DNA of 64,000 bases, from assembly GCA_030549335.1 (NCBI GenBank), contig CM060195.1, positions 15,307,501 through 15,371,500 of the forward strand, given 5' to 3'. The notes under the pieces were generated by a model, which saw only the letters and a program-made list of their open reading frames with translations, did not search any database and had not been told where the DNA came from. How positions within the stretch are numbered: position 1 is the first letter of the stretch; each line of letters opens with the position of its first letter. Made by a program: the position numbers and the translations under genes. The DNA comes from Pontederia crassipes. Its lineage: Eukaryota; Streptophyta; Magnoliopsida; Commelinales; Pontederiaceae. This document shows, piece after piece, positions 33,001-46,500 of the stretch.

Positions 33001-34599
33001 GAGTTAGAGTTCTAAAGATCTATCACCTCTTAGGGCACCCAAAGGTTGTAATAAGTATCTATAACTTATAGCTTTGAACCTTACTCTAAGACTCTAATCC
33101 CCAAGAGCGTTATCTTTGATTGTAACGGTTCAACTTCGGTTTGAAATAGAGTTAAAGTTCTAAAGATCTATCACCTCTTAGGACACCCAAAGGTTGTAAT
33201 AAGTATCTATAACTTATAGCTTTGAACCTTACTCTAAGACTCTAATCCCCAAGAGCGTTATCTTTGATTGTAATGGTTCAACTTCGGTTTGAAATAGAGT
33301 TAGAGTTCTAAAGATCTATCACCTCTTAGGGCACCCAAAGGTTGTAATAAGTATCTATAACTTTTAGCTTTGAACCTTACTCTAAGACTCTAATCCCCAA
33401 GAGCGTTATCTTTGATTGTAACGGTTCAACTTCGGTTTGAAATAGAGTTAGAGTTCTAAAGATCTATCACCTCTTAGAACACCCAAAGGTTGTAATAAGT
33501 ATCTATAACTTATAGCTTTGAACCTTACTCTAAGACTCTAATCCCCAAGAGCGTTATCTTTGATTGTAACGGTTCAACTTCGGTTTGAAATAGAGTTAGA
33601 GTTCTAAAGATCTATCACCTCTTAGGGCACCCAAAGGTTGTAATAAGTATCTATAACTTATAGCTTTGAACCTTACTCTAAGACTCTAATCCCCAAGAGC
33701 GTTATCTTTGATTGTAACGGTTCAACATCGGTTTGAAATAGAGTTAGAGTTCTAAAGATCTATCACCTCTTAGGGCACCCAAAGGTTGTAATAAGTATCT
33801 ATAACTTATAGGTTTGAACCTTACTCTAAGACTCTAATCCCCAAGAGCGTTATCTTTGATTGTAACGGTTCAACTTCGGTTTGAAACAGAGTTAAAGTTC
33901 TAAAGATCTATCACCTCTTATGGCACCCAAATGTTGTAATAAGTATCTATAACTTATAGCTTTGAACCTTACTCTAAGACTCTAATCCCCAAGAGCGTTA
34001 TCTTTGATTGTAACGGTTCAACTTCGGTTTGAAATAGAGTTAAAGTTCTAAAGATCTATCACCTCTTATGGCACCCAAAGGTTGTAATAAGTATCTATAA
34101 CTTATAGCTTTGAACCTTACTCTAAGACTCTAATCCCCAAGAGCGTTATCTTTGATTGTAACGGTTCAACTTCGGTTTGAAATAGAGTTAGAGTTCTAAA
34201 GATCTATCACCTCTTATGGCACCCAAAGGTTGTAATAAGTATCTATAACTTATAGCTTTGAACCTTACTCTAAGACTCTAATCCCCAAGAGCGTTATCTT
34301 TGATTGTAACGGTTCAACTTCGGTTTGAAATAGAGTTAGAGTTCTAAAGATCTATCACCACTTAGGGCACCCAAAGGTTGTAATAAGTATCTATAACTTT
34401 TAGCTTTGAACCTTACTCTAAGACTCTAATCCCCAAGAGCGTTATCTTTGATTGTAACGGTTCAACTTCGGTTTGAAATAGAGTTAGAGTTCTAAAGATC
34501 TATCACCTCTTAGAACACCCTAGGGTTGTAATAAGTATCTATAACTTATAGCTTTGAACCTTGCTCTAAGACTCTAATCCCCAAGAGCGTTATCTTTGA

Positions 34600-37500
34600 T
34601 TGTAACGGTTCTACTTCGGTTTGAAATAGAGTTAAAGTTCTAAAGACCTATCACCTCTTAGGACACCCAAAGGTTGTAATAAGTATCTATAACTTATAAC
34701 TTTGAACCTTGCTCTAAGACTCTAATCCCCAAGAGCTTTGTCATTGATTGTGACGGTTCAACTTCGGATTGCAATAGAGTTAGAGTTCTAATGATCTATC
34801 ACCTCTTAGGACACCCAAAGGTTGTAATAAGTATCTATAACTTATAGCTTTGAACCTAACTCTAAGACTCTAATCCCCAAGAGCTTTATCTTTGATTGTA
34901 ACGGTTCAACTTCGGTTTGAAATAGAGTTAAGGTACTAAAGATCTATCACCACTTAGGACACCCAAAGGTTGTAATAAGTATCTATAACTTATAGCTTTG
35001 AACCTAACTCTAAGACTCTAATCCCCAAGAGCTTTATCATTGATTGTGACGGTTCGACTTCGGTTTGCAATAGAGTTAGAGTTCTAAAGATCTATCACCT
35101 CTTAGGACACCCAAAGGTTGTAATAAGTATCTATAACTTATAACTTTGAACCTAACTCTAAGACTCTAATCCCCAAGAGCGTTATCTTTGATTGTAATGA
35201 TTCAACTTCGGTTTGAAATAGAGTTAAAGTTCTAAAGACCTATCACCTCTTAGGACACCCAAAGGTTGTAATAAGTATCTATAACTTATAACTTTGAACC
35301 TTGCTCTAAGACTCTAATCCCCAAGAGCTTTATCTTTGATTGTAACGGTTGAACTTCGGTTTGAAATAGAGTTAAAGTTCTAAAGATCTATCACCACTTA
35401 GGACACCCAAAGGTTGTAATAAGTATATATAACTTATAGTTTTGAACCTTACTCCAAGACTCTAATCCCCAAGAGCGTTATCTTTGATTGTAACGGTTCA
35501 ACTTCGATTTGAAATAGAGTTAAAGTTCTAAACATCTATCACCTCTTAGGACACCCAAAGGTTGTATTAAGTATCTATAACTTATAGCTTTGAACCCAAC
35601 TCTAAGACTCTAATCCCCAAGAGCGTTATCTTTGATTGTAACGGTTCAACTTCGGTTTCAAATAGAGTTAAAGTTCTAAAGATCTATCACCTCTTAGGAC
35701 ACCCAAAGGTTGTAATAAGTATCTATAACTTATAGCTTTGAACCATACTCTAAGACTCTAATCCCCAAGAGCTTTATCTTTGATTGTAACGGTTCAACTT
35801 CGGTTTAAAATAGAGTTAAAGTTCTAAAGATCTATCACCTCTTAGGACACCCAAAGGTTGTAACAAGCATCTATAACTTATAGCTTTGAAGCTAACTCTA
35901 AGACTCTAATCCCCAAGAGCTTTATCATTGATTGTAACGGTTCAACTTCGGATTGCAATAGAGTTAGAGTTCTAAAGATCTATCACCTCTTAGGACACCC
36001 AAATGTTGTAATAAGTATCTATAACTTATAGCTTTGAACCTAACTCTAAGACTCTAATTCCCAAGAGCGTTATCTTTGATTGTAACGGTTCAACTTTGGT
36101 TTGAAATAGAGTTAAAGTTCTAAAGATCTATCACCTCTTAGGACACCCAAAGGTTGTAATAAGTATCTATAACTTATAACTTTGAACCTTACTCCAAGAC
36201 TCTAATCCCCAAGAGCTTTATCTTTGATTGTAACGGTTCAACTTCGGTTTGAAATAGAGTTAAGGTTCTAAAGATCTATCACCACTTAGGACACCCAAAG
36301 GTTGTAATAAGTATCTATAACTTATAGCTTTGAACCTAACTCTAAGACTCTAATCCCCAAGAGCTTTATCATTGATTGTGACGGTTCGACTTCGGTTTGC
36401 AATAGAGTTAGAGTTCTAAAGATCTATCACCTCTTAGGACACCCAAAGGTTGTAATAAGTATCTATAACTTATAACTTTGAACCTAACTCTAAGACTCTA
36501 ATCCCCAAGAGCGTTATCTTTGATTGTAATGATTCAACTTCGGTTTGAAATAGAGTTAAAGTTCTAAAGACCTATCACCTCTTAGGACACCCAAAGGTTG
36601 TAATAAGTATCTATAACTTATAACTTTGAACCTTGCTCTAAGACTCTAATCCCCAAGAGCTTTATCTTTGATTGTAACGGTTGAACTTCGGTTTGAAATA
36701 GAGTTAAAGTTCTAAAGATCTATCACCACTTAGGACACCCAAAGGTTGTAATAAGTATATATAACTTATAGTTTTGAACCTTACTCCAAGACTCTAATCC
36801 CCAAGAGCGTTATCTTTGATTGTAACGGTTCAACTTCGATTAGAAATAGAGTTAAAGTTCTAAACATCTATCACCTCTTAGGACACCCAAAGGTTGTATT
36901 AAGTATCTATAACTTATAGCTTTGAACCTAACTCTAAGACTCTAATCCCCAAGAGCGTTATCTTTGATTGTAACGGTTCAACTTCGGTTTCAAATAGAGT
37001 TAAAGTTCTAAAGATCTATCACCTCTTAGGACACCCAAAGGTTGTAATAAGTATCTATAACTTATAGCTTTGAACCATACTCTAAGACTCTAATCCCCAA
37101 GAGCTTTATCTTTGATTGTAACGGTTCAACTTCGGTTTAAAATAGAGTTAAAGTTCTAAAGATCTATCACCTCTTAGGACACCCAAAGGTTGTAACAAGC
37201 ATCTATAACTTATAGCTTTGAACCTAACTCTAAGACTCTAATCCCCAAGAGCTTTATCATTGATTGTAACGGTTCAACTTCGGATTGCAATAGAGTTAGA
37301 GTTCTAAAGATCTATCACCTCTTAGGACACCCAAATGTTGTAATAAGTATCTATAACTTATAGCTTTGAACCTAACTCTAAGACTCTAATTCCCAAGAGC
37401 GTTATCTTTGATTGTAACGGTTCAACTTTGGTTTGAAATAGAGTTAAAGTTCTAAAGATCTATCACCTCTTAGGACACCCAAAGGTTGTAATAAGTATCT

Positions 37501-40500
37501 ATAACTTATAACTTTGAACCTTACTCCAAGACTCTAATCCCCAAGAGCTTTATCTTTGATTGTAACGGTTCAACTTCGGTTTGAAATAGAGTTAAAGTTC
37601 TAAAGATCTATCACCACTTAGGACACCCAAAGGTTGTAATAAGTATCTATAACTTATAGCTTTGAACCTAACTCTAAGACCCTAATCCCCAAGAGCTTTA
37701 TCATTGATTGTGACGGTTCAACTTCGGTTTGCAATAGAGTTGGAGTTCTAAAGATCTATCACCTCTTAGGACACCCAAAGGTTGTAATAAGTATCTATAA
37801 CTTATAACTTTGAACCTAACTCTAAGACTCTAATCCCCAAGAGCGTTATCTTTGATTGTAACGATTCAACTTCGGTTTGAAATAGAGTTAAAGTTCTAAA
37901 GACCTATCACCTCTTAGGACACCCAAAGGTTGTAATAAGTATCTATAACTTATAACTTTGAACCTTGCTCTAAGACTCTAATCCCCAAGAGCTTTATCTT
38001 TGATTGTAACGGTTCAACTTCGGTTTGAAATAGAGTTAAAGTTCTAAAGATCTATCACCACTTAGGACACCCAAAGGTTGTAATAAGTATCTATAACTTA
38101 TAGTTTTGAACCTTACTCCAAGACTCTAATCCCCAAGAGCGTTATCTTTGATTGGAACGGTTCAACTTCGATTTGAAATAGAGTTAAAGTTCTAAACATC
38201 TATCACCTCTTAGGACACCCAAAGGTTGTATTAAGTATCTATAACTTATAGCTTTGAACCTAACTCTAAGACTCTAATCCCCAAGAGCTTTATCTTTGAT
38301 TGTAACGGTTCAACTTCGGTTTGAAATAGAGTTAAAGTTCTAAACATCTATCACCTCTTAGGACACCCAAAGGTTGTATTAAGTATCTATAACTTATAGC
38401 TTTGAACCTAACTCTAAGACTCTAATCCCCAAGAGCGTTATCTTTGATTGTAACGGTTCAACTTCGGTTTCAAATAGAGTTAAAGTTCTAAAGATCTATC
38501 ACCTCTTAGGACACCCAAAGGTTGTAATAAGTATCTATAACTTATAGCTTTGAACCTTACTCTAAGACTCTAATCCCCAAGAGCTTTATCTTTGATTGTA
38601 ACGGTTCAACTTCGGTTTAAAATAGAGTTAAAGTTCTAAAGATCTATCACCTCTTAGGACACCCAAAGGTTGTAACAAGCATCTATAACTTATAGCTTTG
38701 AACCTAACTCTAAGACTCTAATCCCCAAGAGCTTTATCATTGATTGTAACGGTTCAACTTCGGATTGCAATAGAGTTAGAGTTCTAAAGATCTATCACCT
38801 CTTAGGACACCCAAATGTTGTAATAAGTATCTATAACTTATGGCTTTGAACCTAACTCTAAGACTCTAATTCCCAAGAGCGTTATCTTTGATTGTAACGG
38901 TTCAACTTTGGTTTGAAATAGAGTTAAAGTTCTAAAGATCTATCACCTCTTAGGACACAAAAGGTTGTAATAAGTATCTATAACTTATAACTTTGAACCT
39001 TACTCCAAGACTCTAATCCCCAAGAGCTTTATCTTTGATTGTAACGGCTCAACTTCGGTTTGAAGTAGAGTTAAAGTTCTAAAGATCTATCACCACCTAG
39101 GACACCCAAAGGTTGTAATAAGTATCTATAACTTATAGCTTTGAACCTAACTCTAAGACTCTAATCCCCAAGAGCTTTATCATTGATTGTGACGGTTCAA
39201 CTTCGGTTTGCAATAGAGTTAGAGTTCTAAAGATCTATCACCTCTTAGGACACCCAAAGGTTGTAATAAGTATCTATAACTTATAACTTTGAACTTAACT
39301 CTAAGACTCTAATCCCCAAGAGCGTTATCTTTGATTGTAACGGTTCAACTTCGGTTTCAAATAGAGTTAAAGTTCTAAAGATCTATCACCTCTTAGGACA
39401 CCCAAAGGTTGTAATAAGTATCTATAACTTATAGTTTTGAACCTTACTCCAAGACTCTAATCCCCAAGAGCGTTATCTTTGATTGTAACGGTTCAACTTC
39501 GATTTGAAATAGAGTTAAAGTTCTAAACATCTATCACCTCTTAGGACACCCAAAGGTTGTATTAAGTATCTATAACTTATAGCTTTGAACCTAACTCTAA
39601 GACTCTAATCCCCAAGAGCTTTATCTTTGATTGTAACGGTTCAACTTCGGTTTGAAATAGAGTTAAAGTTCTAAACATCTATCACCTCTTAGGACACCCA
39701 AAGGTTGTAATAAGTATCTATAACTTATAACTTTGAACCTTACTCCAAGACTCTAATCCCCAAGAGCTTCATCTTTGATTGTAACGGTTCAACTTCGGTT
39801 TGAAATAGAGTTAAAGTTCTAAAGATCTATCACCACTTAGGACACCCAAAGGTTGTAATAAGTATCTATAACTTATAGCTTTGAACCTAACTCTAAGACT
39901 CTAATCCCCAAGAGCTTTATCATTGATTGTGACGGTTCAACTTCGGTTTGCAATAGAGTTAGAGTTCTAAAGATCTATCACCTCTTAGGACACCCGAAGG
40001 TTGTAATAAGTATCTATAACTTATAACTTTGAACCTAACTCTAAGACTCTAATCCCCAAGAGCGTTATCTTTGATTGTAACGATTCAACTTCGGTTTGAA
40101 ATAGAGTTAAAGTTCTAAAGACCTATCACCTCTTAGGACACCCAAAGGTTGTAATAAGTATCTATAACTTATAACTTTGAACCTTGCTCTAAGACTCTAA
40201 TCCCCAAGACCTTTATCTTTGATTGTAACGGTTCAACTTCGGTTTGAAATAGAGTTAAAGTTCTAAAGATCTATCACCACTTAGGACACCCAAAGGTTGT
40301 AATAAGTATCTATAACTTATAGTTTTGAACCTTACTCCAAGACTCTAATCCCCAAGAGCGTTATCTTTGATTGTAACGGTTCAACTTCGATTTGAAATAG
40401 AGTTAAAGTTCTAAACATCTATCACCTCTTAGGACACCCAAAGGTTGTATTAAGTATCTATAACTTATAGCTTTGAACCTAACTCTAAGACTCTAATCCC

Positions 40501-43500
40501 CAAGAGCTTTATCTTTGATTGTAACGGTTCAACTTCGGTTTGAAATAGAGTTAAAGTTCTAAACATCTATCACCTCTTAGGACACCCAAAGGTTGTATTA
40601 AGTATCTATAACTTATAGCTTTGAACCTAACTCTAAGACTCTAATCCCCAAGAGCGTTATCTTTGATTGTAACGGTTCAACTTCGGTTTCAAATAGAGTT
40701 AAAGTTCTAAAGATCTATCACCTCTTAGGACACCCAAAGGTTGTAATAAGTATCTATAACTTATAGCTTTGAACCTTACTCTAAGACTCTAATCCCCAAG
40801 AGCTTTATCTTTGATTGTAACGGTTCAACTTCGGTTTAAAATAGAGTTAAAGTTCTAAAGATCTATCACCTCTTAGGACACCCAAAGGTTGTAACAAGCA
40901 TCTATAACTTATAGCTTTGAACCTAACTCTAAGACTCTAATCCCCAAGAGCTTTATCATTGATTGTAACGGTTCAACTTCGGATTGCAATAGAGTTAGAG
41001 TTCTAAAGATCTATCACCTCTTAGGACACCCAAATGTTGTAATAAGTATCTATAACTTATAGCTTTGAACCTAACTCTAAGACTCTAATTCCCAAGAGCG
41101 TTATCTTTGATTGTAACGGTTCAACTTTGGTTTGAAATAGAGTTAAAGTTCTAAAGATCTATCACCTCTTAGGACACCCAAAGGTTGTAATAAGTATCTA
41201 TAACTTATAACTTTGAACCTTACTCCAAGACTCTAATCCCCAAGAGCTTTATCTTTGATTGTAACGGTTCAACTTCGGTTTGAAGTAGAGTTAAAGTTCT
41301 AAAGATCTATCACCACCTAGGACACCCAAAGGTTGTAATAAGTATCTATAACTTATAGCTTTGAACCTAACTCTAAGACTCTAATCCCCAAGAGCTTTAT
41401 CATTGATTGTGACGGTTCAACTTCGGTTAGCAATAGAGTTAGAGTTCTAAAGATCTATCACCTCTTAGGACACCCAAAGGTTGTAATAAGTATCTATAAC
41501 TTATAACTTTGAACCTAACTCTAAGACTCTAATCCCCAAGAGCGTTATCTTTGATTGTAACGGTTCAACTTCGGTTTGAAATAGAGTTAAAGTTCTAAAG
41601 ACCTATCACCTCTTAGGACACCCAAAGGTTGTAATAAGTATCTATAACTTATAACTTTGAACCTTGCTCTAAGACTCTAATCCCCAAGAGCTTTATCTTT
41701 GATTGTAACGGTTCAACTTCGGTTTGAAATAGAGTTAAAGTTCTAAAGATCTATCACCACTTAGGACACCCAAAGGTTGTAATAAGTATCTATAACTTAT
41801 AGTTTTGAACCTTACTCCAAGACTCTAATCCCCAAGAGCGTTATCTTTGATTGTAACGGTTCAACTTCGATTTGAAATAGAGTTAAAGTTCTAAACATCT
41901 ATCACCTCTTAGGACACCCAAAGGTTGTATTAAGTATCTATAACTTATAGCTTTGAACCTAACTCTAAGACTCTAATCCCCAAGAGCTTTATCTTTGATT
42001 GTAACGGTTCAACTTCGGTTTGAAAAAGAGTTAAAGTTCTAAACATCTATCACCTCTTAGGACACCCAAAGGTTGTAATAAGTATCTATAACTTATAACT
42101 TTGAACCTTACTCCAAGACTCTAATCCCCAAGAGCTTTATCTATGATTGTAACGGTTCAACTTCGGTTTGAAATAGAGTTAAAGTTCTAAAGATCTATCA
42201 CCACTTAGGACACCCAAAGGTTGTAATAAGTATCTATAACTTATAGCTTTAAACCTAACTCTAAGACTCTAATCCCCAAGAGCTTTATCATTGATTGTGA
42301 CGGTTCAACTTCGGTTTGCAATAGAGTTAGAGTTCTAAAGATCTATCAGCTCTTAGGACACCCGAAGGTTGTAATAAGTATCTATAACTTATAACTTTGA
42401 ACCTAACTCTAAGACTCTAATCCCCAAGAGCGTTATCTTTGATTGTAACGATTCAACATCGGTTTGAAATAGAGTTAAAGTTCTAAAGACCTATCACCTC
42501 TTAGGACACCCAAAGGTTGTAATAAGTATCTATAACTTATAACTTTGAACCTTGCTCTAAGACTCTAATCCCCAAGAGCTTTATCTTTGATTGTAACGGT
42601 TCAACTTCGGTTTGAAATAGAGTTAAAGTTCTAAAGATCTATCACCACTTAGGACACCCAAAGGTTGTAATAAGTATCTATAACTTATAGTTTTGAACCT
42701 TACTCCAAGACTCTAATCCCCAAGAGCGTTATCTTTGATTGTAACGGTTCAACTTCGATTTGAAATAGAGTTAAAGTTCTAAACATCTATCACCTCTTAG
42801 GACACCCAAAGGTTGTATTAAGTATCTATAACTTATAGCTTTGAACCTAACTCTAAGACTCTAATCCCCAAGAGCTTTATCTTTGATTGTAACGGTTCAA
42901 CTTCGGTTTGAAATAGAGTTAAAGTTCTAAACATCTATCACCTCTTAGGACACCCAAAGGTTGTATTAAGTATCTATAACTTATAGCTTTGAACCTAACT
43001 CTAAGACTCTAATCCCCAAGAGCGTTATCTTTGATTGTAGCGGTTCAACTTCGGTTTCAAATGGAGTTAAAGTTCTAAAGATCTATCACCTCTTAGGACA
43101 CCCAAAGGTTGTAATAAGTATCTATAACTTATAGCTTTGAACCTTACTCTAAGACTCTAATCCCCAAGAGCTTTATCTTTGATTGTAATGGTTCAACTTC
43201 GGTTTAAAATAGAGTTAAAGTTCTAAAGATCTATCACCTCTTAGGACACCCAAAGGTTGTAACAAGCATCTATAACTTATAGCTTTGAACCTAACTCTAA
43301 GACTCTAATCCCCAAGAGCTTTATCATTGATTGTAACGGTTCAACTTCGGATTGCAATAGAGTTAGAGTTCTAAAGATCTATCACCTCTTAGGACACCCA
43401 AATGTTGTAATAAGTATCTATAACTTATAGCTTTGAACCTAACTCTAAGACTCTAATTCCCAAGAGCGTTATCTTTGATTGTAACGGTTCAACTTTGGTT

Positions 43501-46500
43501 TGAAATAGAGTTAAAGTTCTAAAGATCTATCACCTCTTAGGACACCCAAAGGTTGTAATAAGTATCTATAACTTATAACTTTGAACCTTACTCCAAGACT
43601 CTAATCCCCAAGAGCTTTATCTTTGATTGTAACGGTTCAACTTCGGTTTGAAATAGAGTTAAAGTTCTAAAGATCTATCACCACCTAGGACACCCAAAGG
43701 TTGTAATAAGTATCTATAACTTATAGCTTTGAACCTAACTCTAAGACTCTAATCCCCAAGAGCTTTATCATTGATTGTGACGGTTCAACTTCGGTTTGCA
43801 ATAGAGTTAGAGTTCTAAAGATCTATCACCTCTTAGGACACCCAAAGGTTGTAATAAGTATCTATAACTTATAACTTTGAACCTAACTCTAAGACTCTAA
43901 TCCCCAAGAGCGTTATCTTTGATTGTAACGGTTCAATTTCGATTTGAAATAGAGTTAAAGTTCTAAAGACCTATCACCTCTTAGGACACCCAAAGGTTGT
44001 AATAAGTATCTATAACTTATAACTTTGAACCTTGCTCTAAGACTCTAATCCCCAAGAGCTTTATCTTTGATTGTAACGGTTCAACTTCGGTTTGAAATAG
44101 AGTTAAAGTTCTAAAGATCTATCACCACTTAGGACACCCAAAGGTTGTAATAAGTATCTATAACTTATAGTTTTGAACCTTACTCCAAGACTCTAATCCC
44201 CAAGAGCGTTATCTTTGATTGTAACGGTTCAACTTCGATTTGAAATAGAGTTAAAGTTCTAAACATCTATCACCTCTTAGGACACCCAAAGGTTGTATTA
44301 AGTATCTATAACTTATAGCTTTGAACCTAACTCTAAGACTCTAATCCCCAAGAGCTTTATCTTTGATTGTAACGGTTCAACTTCGGTTTGAAATAGAGTT
44401 AAAGTTCTAAACATCTATCACCTCTTAGGACACCCAAAGGTTGTATTAAGTATCTATAACTTATAGCTTTGAACCTAACTCTAAGACTCTAATCCCCAAG
44501 AGCGTTATCTTTGATTGTAACGGTTCAACTTCGGTTTCAAATGGAGTTAAAGTTCTAAAGATCTATCACCTCTTAGGACACCCAAAGGTTGTAATAAGTA
44601 TCTATAACTTATAGCTTTGAACCTTACTCTAAGACTCTAATCCCCAAGAGCTTTATCTTTGATTGTAATGGTTCAACTTCGGTTTAAAATAGAGTTAAAG
44701 TTCTAAAGATCTATCACCTCTTAGGACACCCAAAGGTTGTAACAAGCATCTATAACTTATAGCTTTGAACCTAACTCTAAGACTCTAATCCCCAAGAGCA
44801 TTATCTTTGATTGTAACGGTTCAACTTCGGTTTCAAATAGAGTTAAAGTTCTAAAGATCTATCACCTCTTAGGACACCCAAAGGTTGTAATAAGTATCTA
44901 TAACTTATAGCTTTGAACCTTACTCTAAGACTCTAATCCCCAAGAGCTTTATCTTTGATTGTAACGGTTCAACTTCGGTTTAAAATAGAGTTAAAGTTCT
45001 AAAGATCTATCACCTCTTAGGACACCCAAAGGTTGTAACAAGCATCTATAACTTATAGCTTTGAACCTAACTCTAAGACTCTAATCCCCAAGAGCTTTAT
45101 CTTTGATTGTAACGGTTCAACTTCGGTTTGAAATAGAGTTAAAGTTCTAAAGATCTATCACCACCTAGGACACCCAAAGGTTGTAATAAGTATCTATAAC
45201 TTATAGCTTTGAACCTAACTCTAAGACTCTAATCCCCAAGAGCTTTATCATTGATTGTGACGGTTCAACTTCGGATTGCAATAGAGTTAGAGTTCTAAAG
45301 ATCTATCACCTCTTAGGACACCCAAAGGTTGTAATAAGTATCTATAACTTATAGCTTTGAACCTAACTCTAAGACTCTAATCCCCAAGAGCGTTATCTTT
45401 GATTGTAACGGTTCAACTTCGGTTTGAAATAGAGTTAAAGTTCTAAAGACCTATCACCTCTTAGGACACCCAAAGGTTGTAATAAGTATCTATAACTTAT
45501 AACTTTGAATCTTGCTCTAAGACTCTAATCCCCAAGAGCTTTATCTTTGATTGTAACGGTTCAACTTCGGTTTGAAATAGAGTTAAAGTTCTAAAGATCT
45601 ATCACCACTTAGGACACCCAAAGGTTGTAATAAGTATCTATAACTTATAGTTTTGAACCTTACTCCAAGACTCTAATCCCCAAGAGCGTTATCTTTGATT
45701 GTAACGGTTCAACTTCGATTTGAAATAGAGTTAAAGTTCTAAACATCTATCACCTCTTAGGACACCCAAAGGTTGTATTAAGTATCTATAACTTATAGCT
45801 TTGAACCTAACTCTAAGACTCTAATCCCCAAGAGCTTTATCTTTGATTGTAACGGTTCAACTTCGGTTTGAAATAGAGTTAAAGTTCTAAACATCTATCA
45901 CCTCTTAGGACACCCAAAGGTTGTATTAAGTATCTATAACTTATAGCTTTGAACCTAACTCTAAGACTCTAATCCCCAAGAGCGTTATCTTTGATTGTAA
46001 CGGTTCAACTTCGGTTTCAAATAGAGTTAAAGTTCTAAAGATCTATCACCTCTTAGGACACCCAAAGGTTGTAATAAGTATCTATAACTTATAGCTTTGA
46101 ACCTTACTCTAAGACTCTAATCCCCAAGAGCTTTATCTTTGATTGTAACGGTTCAACTTCGGTTTAAAATAGAGTTAAAGTTCTAAAGATCTATCACCTC
46201 TTAGGACACCCAAAGGTTGTAACAAGCATCTATAACTTATAGCTTTGAACCTAACTCTAAGACTCTAATCCCCAAGAGCTTTATCATTGATTGTAATGGT
46301 TCAACTTCGGATTGCAATAGAGTTAGAGTTCTAAAGATCTATCACCTCTTAGGACACCCAAATGTTGTAATAAGTATCTATAACTTATAGCTTTGAACCT
46401 AACTCTAAGACTCTAATCCGCAAGAGCGTTATATTTGATTGTAACGGTTCAACTTTGGTTTGAAATAGAGTTAAAGTTCTAAAGATCTATCACCTCTTAG

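Larger units (their letters stand above)
23103..34600 (+). repeat. Right block, left-type variant domain
   Basis: Monomers carry GAGCGTTATC and CCTTACTC like the 1-16005 block, with GGGCACCC, GGACACCC and TATGGCACCC subclasses. A module of three consecutive variants (TATCGATTTG; GATCAATC with GGGCACACAAAG; GGACACCC with CCATACTC) occurs with its first marker at 21721, 23597, 25371 and 28034. Confidence 0.85.
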
